From Martinezella rhizogenes (lineage in GTDB: Bacteria > Pseudomonadota > Alphaproteobacteria > Rhizobiales > Rhizobiaceae): DNA of 64,000 nucleotides. Positions 61,467-64,000 of this stretch are shown here, in pieces. Within the stretch, counting starts at the first letter, position 1; every line of letters starts with the position of its first letter. The notes beneath the pieces are model-generated. The model had not been told where the DNA came from. It was given only the letters and a program-made list of their open reading frames with translations, and did no database searches. The stretch is taken from contig JAAMEZ010000047.1 in NCBI GenBank assembly GCA_013322215.1, positions 372,001 through 436,000 on the forward strand. Direction: 5' to 3'. The position numbers and the translations under genes were made by a program.

Positions 61467-64000
61467 ATGTCTAAGCGCGCGTTTATCGGCTTCTCTGCTT
61501 TTCTTCTCGCCACTTTCGCATCTCTGACCCCTTCGGTCGCGGCTGACGTAAAGCGCCAGGTGGTCACCACGAAGGATGGCGATTACTTCGGCTTCGATCT
61601 GCGCACAGAGCAGAACGTGACGCTGGACCAGTGCTCCGCCTCCTGCATCGGCGACAAATCCTGCAAGGCCTTCACCTACAATCCCAAGGTGAAGTGGTGC
61701 TTCATGAAGTCGGACTTCAACCAGCTCAACAATTTCCCCGGCGCGATCGCCGGCAAGATCGTCGAGACGGCGGCCACCAGCGAGCCGGATATCGGCGCGG
61801 CCCCTGCCCTTTCCTTCCTCTCCGACAATTTCGTCCAGAGCGCGCGCGATGCAAAGAACACGCTGACACTTGGCAACGAGCTAAAGGGCCAGGGCGTCGA
61901 AAGCCTGATCGCGCTCGGCCGCATCGAGCTGACCTCGGGCAATGTCAACAATGCGCTGAATGCCTTCCAGGGTGCGCTCTCGCTGAGCCCCGACAATGGC
62001 GACCTGTGGGTCGAGATGGCGCGCGCCGCCAATACGATCACGAACGATACCTCCGTCGCCACGAGGGCCGCCTATGCCGCGCTTAACGGCTATCAGCTGA
62101 CCCGCACGACGAGCAGCCGTGCCGATGCTCTGGCCGTGCTTGCCGAAGCACTGAAGAACGCGCAGAACTATCGCCCTGCGCTCAGCGCCTACAAGGCGAG
62201 CCTCAACCTCGTCAGCTCCGCCGCCGTCCAGGCAGCCTATAACGATCTCCTGGCCCGTCAGGGCTTCCGTGTTACCGGCAACACGCTCGACAACGACAAT
62301 GCCTCGCCGCGCGCCTGCGTACAGTTCTCCGAAAAGCTGGTGAAGAGCGGCGTCGACTATACGCCCTTCGTCACCCTCAACGGCGCCGCGCCGAAGGGTG
62401 TCGACGCCAAGGACAACCAGATCTGCGTCGAAGGCCTGGAATTCGGCCAGCACTACCGCATTTCCCTGCGCGCCGGCCTGCCCTCCTCGGTGGATGAAAA
62501 CCTCGGCTCGCAGGTCAATGTCGATATCTACGTCAAGGATCGCGCCGCTTCGCTGCGCTTCACCGGCGACAATTTCGTCCTGCCCTCGACCGCGCGTCGC
62601 GGCATCCCGATCGTTTCGGTCAATGCCAACACGGCCAATCTCAAGCTCTACCGCATCGGCGACCGCAATATCGCGCAGCTTCTGAACAACTCTCAGTTCC
62701 TGACGCAGGTGGACAGCTACAGCGCCCAAACCATCCAGGACACCAATGGCGAGCTGGTCTGGCAGGGTTCCATCGAGATCAAGCAGGAACTCAACAAGGA
62801 AGTCGCAACCAGCTTCCCGGTCGACGAGGCGCTGCCGCAGCGCAAGCCCGGCGTCTATGTGCTGACCGCGGTTGCGCCCAACGGCGGCCACGAGTGGGAC
62901 CCGCAGGCGACGCAGTGGTTCGTCGTTTCCGATATCGGCGTCACCACCTATGCCGGCACCGACGGGCTGAATGTTTTCGCCCGCTCGCTCGGCAGCGCCA
63001 AGCCGCTCGCCGGCATCCAGCTGCAGCTGCTTGCCAAGAACAACGAAATCCTTGGCACTGCAAAGACCGACGACAATGGCCGCGCCGTTTTCAGCGCCGG
63101 CCTGATGCGCGGCACGGCGGGCATGACGCCGGCCGTCATCACCGCCCAGAACGGCGACCAGGATTATGTCTTCCTCGACATGACCCGCGCCGGCTTCGAT
63201 CTTTCCGATCGTGGTGTGGCCGGACGAACGGCGCCCGGCGCGATCGACCTGCTCACCTGGACCGAGCGCGGCATATACCGCGCCGGCGAGACCGTGCATG
63301 CCTCCGCCCTTGCCCGCGACGTCAGCTCGACGGCGGTCGATAGCCTGCCGCTCACCTTCGTCTTCCTGCGCCCGGATGGCGTGGAAGACCGCCGTATCGT
63401 CACCGATGGCGGCAAGCTCGGCGGCTACAATGTCGACCTGCCGCTGCAGCAGACTTCGATGCGCGGCACCTGGACGATGAACATCTATACCGACCCGAAG
63501 GGCGCCTCCATCGGCTCGCAGACCTTCCTCGTCGACGATTTCGTGCCGGATCGCATCGAATTCGACATGAAGAGCGACGCCAAGGAAATCGAAGTTGGCC
63601 AGCCGACGCCTGTTAATGTCGACGGACGCTACCTCTATGGCGCGCCGGCCGCCGGTCTCAACCTTGAAGGCGAAGTAACGCTGAAGCCGACGCGCCAGAG
63701 CGACGCCTACAAGGGCTATCAGTTCGGCCTCGCCGACGAAGGTGCAGGCAAGGCAAATGCAAACAATGACGACGATGACAGCAGCAGCGGTGACAGCAAG
63801 GCCGAGAGCACGCAAGTGCCGCTCGAAGACCTGCAGGCATTGGATGAAAACGGCAAGACCACCTTCGACGTCACGATCAACGACACGCCTTCGACCACGC
63901 AGCTGCTGAACGCCAATATCACGGTGCGCATGCAGGAAGCCGGCGGCCGCGCCGTCGAGCGCTCGCTGACCCTGCCCGTCAAGGCGGATGGTCCGCGCAT
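61467..64000 (+). CDS. alpha-2-macroglobulin family protein, 5' part (runs off the window)
   Basis: Open from ATG 61467 (GGGAGGA upstream) to the window edge: at least 844 codons, incomplete at the 3' end. Signal peptide residues 1-26 (cleavage SVAADV). Next is a PAN/apple-like Cys cluster (LDQCSASCIGDKSCKAFTY...KWCFMK, ~54-87), then TPR-like helices (GNVNNALNAFQGALSLSPDN, ~156-175), then A2M beta-domains (e.g. DIGVTTYAGTDGLNVFARSLG; TERGIYRAGETVHASALARD). A short Asp-rich stretch lies near 63,760. Bacterial A2Ms trap attacking proteases in the periplasm; the bait and any CxEQ thioester lie beyond the edge. Confidence 0.85.
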   Translation, partial: MSKRAFIGFSAFLLATFASLTPSVAADVKRQVVTTKDGDYFGFDLRTEQNVTLDQCSASCIGDKSCKAFTYNPKVKWCFMKSDFNQLNNFPGAIAGKIVETAATSEPDIGAAPALSFLSDNFVQSARDAKNTLTLGNELKGQGVESLIALGRIELTSGNVNNALNAFQGALSLSPDNGDLWVEMARAANTITNDTSVATRAAYAALNGYQLTRTTSSRADALAVLAEALKNAQNYRPALSAYKASLNLVSSAAVQAAYNDLLARQGFRVTGNTLDNDNASPRACVQFSEKLVKSGVDYTPFVTLNGAAPKGVDAKDNQICVEGLEFGQHYRISLRAGLPSSVDENLGSQVNVDIYVKDRAASLRFTGDNFVLPSTARRGIPIVSVNANTANLKLYRIGDRNIAQLLNNSQFLTQVDSYSAQTIQDTNGELVWQGSIEIKQELNKEVATSFPVDEALPQRKPGVYVLTAVAPNGGHEWDPQATQWFVVSDIGVTTYAGTDGLNVFARSLGSAKPLAGIQLQLLAKNNEILGTAKTDDNGRAVFSAGLMRGTAGMTPAVITAQNGDQDYVFLDMTRAGFDLSDRGVAGRTAPGAIDLLTWTERGIYRAGETVHASALARDVSSTAVDSLPLTFVFLRPDGVEDRRIVTDGGKLGGYNVDLPLQQTSMRGTWTMNIYTDPKGASIGSQTFLVDDFVPDRIEFDMKSDAKEIEVGQPTPVNVDGRYLYGAPAAGLNLEGEVTLKPTRQSDAYKGYQFGLADEGAGKANANNDDDDSSSGDSKAESTQVPLEDLQALDENGKTTFDVTINDTPSTTQLLNANITVRMQEAGGRAVERSLTLPVKADGPR

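Noticed and set aside
1..64000. CRISPR arrays, tRNA or rRNA genes, complete insertion sequences
   Set aside because: No spaced direct repeats, no tRNA T-loop with matching arms and no transposase or terminal inverted repeats were seen on reading both strands.

Overview
The window reads as DNA of an alphaproteobacterium of the order Hyphomicrobiales, most likely Rhizobiaceae (Rhizobium/Agrobacterium-like). The basis is high-GC codon use throughout, a GTTC-N7-GTTC SOS box of the alphaproteobacterial type, Rhizobium-style intergenic palindromes, and many LysR-controlled gene pairs. No rRNA, tRNA, CRISPR array, integrase or complete insertion sequence was seen. All functional names come from reading motifs by eye; no database search was run.

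Bases 1 to about 30,000 are accessory DNA. They begin with two genes typical of conjugative plasmids and integrative elements: a large ParB-like protein without ParA, and an ArdC-type antirestriction protein. Both are preceded by the same covarying RNA hairpin, which reaches to the start codon. Between them lie a DUF4331 protein, a SLAC1/TehA-type channel and a NiCoT nickel/cobalt transporter. From about 8.4 to 19.2 kb runs a redox/catabolic cluster: an OhrR-like MarR regulator, three LysR regulators, three AhpD-like CxxC proteins, an isonitrile-hydratase-like DJ-1/PfpI enzyme, two related alpha/beta hydrolases (one exported), a SnoaL-like protein, an SDR lacking its catalytic Tyr/Lys, and a kynurenine-formamidase-like cyclase. 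A truncated imuA with its SOS box follows.

From 19.8 to 29.9 kb lies a compact conflict/defence island. It holds an IetAS pair (AAA ATPase plus subtilisin-like protease, first described as a Ti-plasmid toxin-antitoxin system), a two-gene operon joining a HEPN/Toprim-type nuclease-like protein to a trypsin-like protease, and a Gabija-like pair (OLD/Toprim ATPase-nuclease plus UvrD-like helicase). The middle operon is the best candidate for a little-described system.

From about 30.4 kb to the end the content looks like rhizobial chromosome: DNA repair (mug, ogt, xseA), tRNA editing (ybaK-like), transporters, an M29 aminopeptidase, GT-C, GT2 and GtrA envelope glycosylation genes, aldo/keto reductases, further LysR, MarR and GlxA-type regulators, and the 5' part of an alpha-2-macroglobulin gene cut by the window edge. 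Several regulator-operator relationships can be read directly, the clearest being a MarR gene whose 6-3-6 palindrome recurs in front of a 50-residue ORF.
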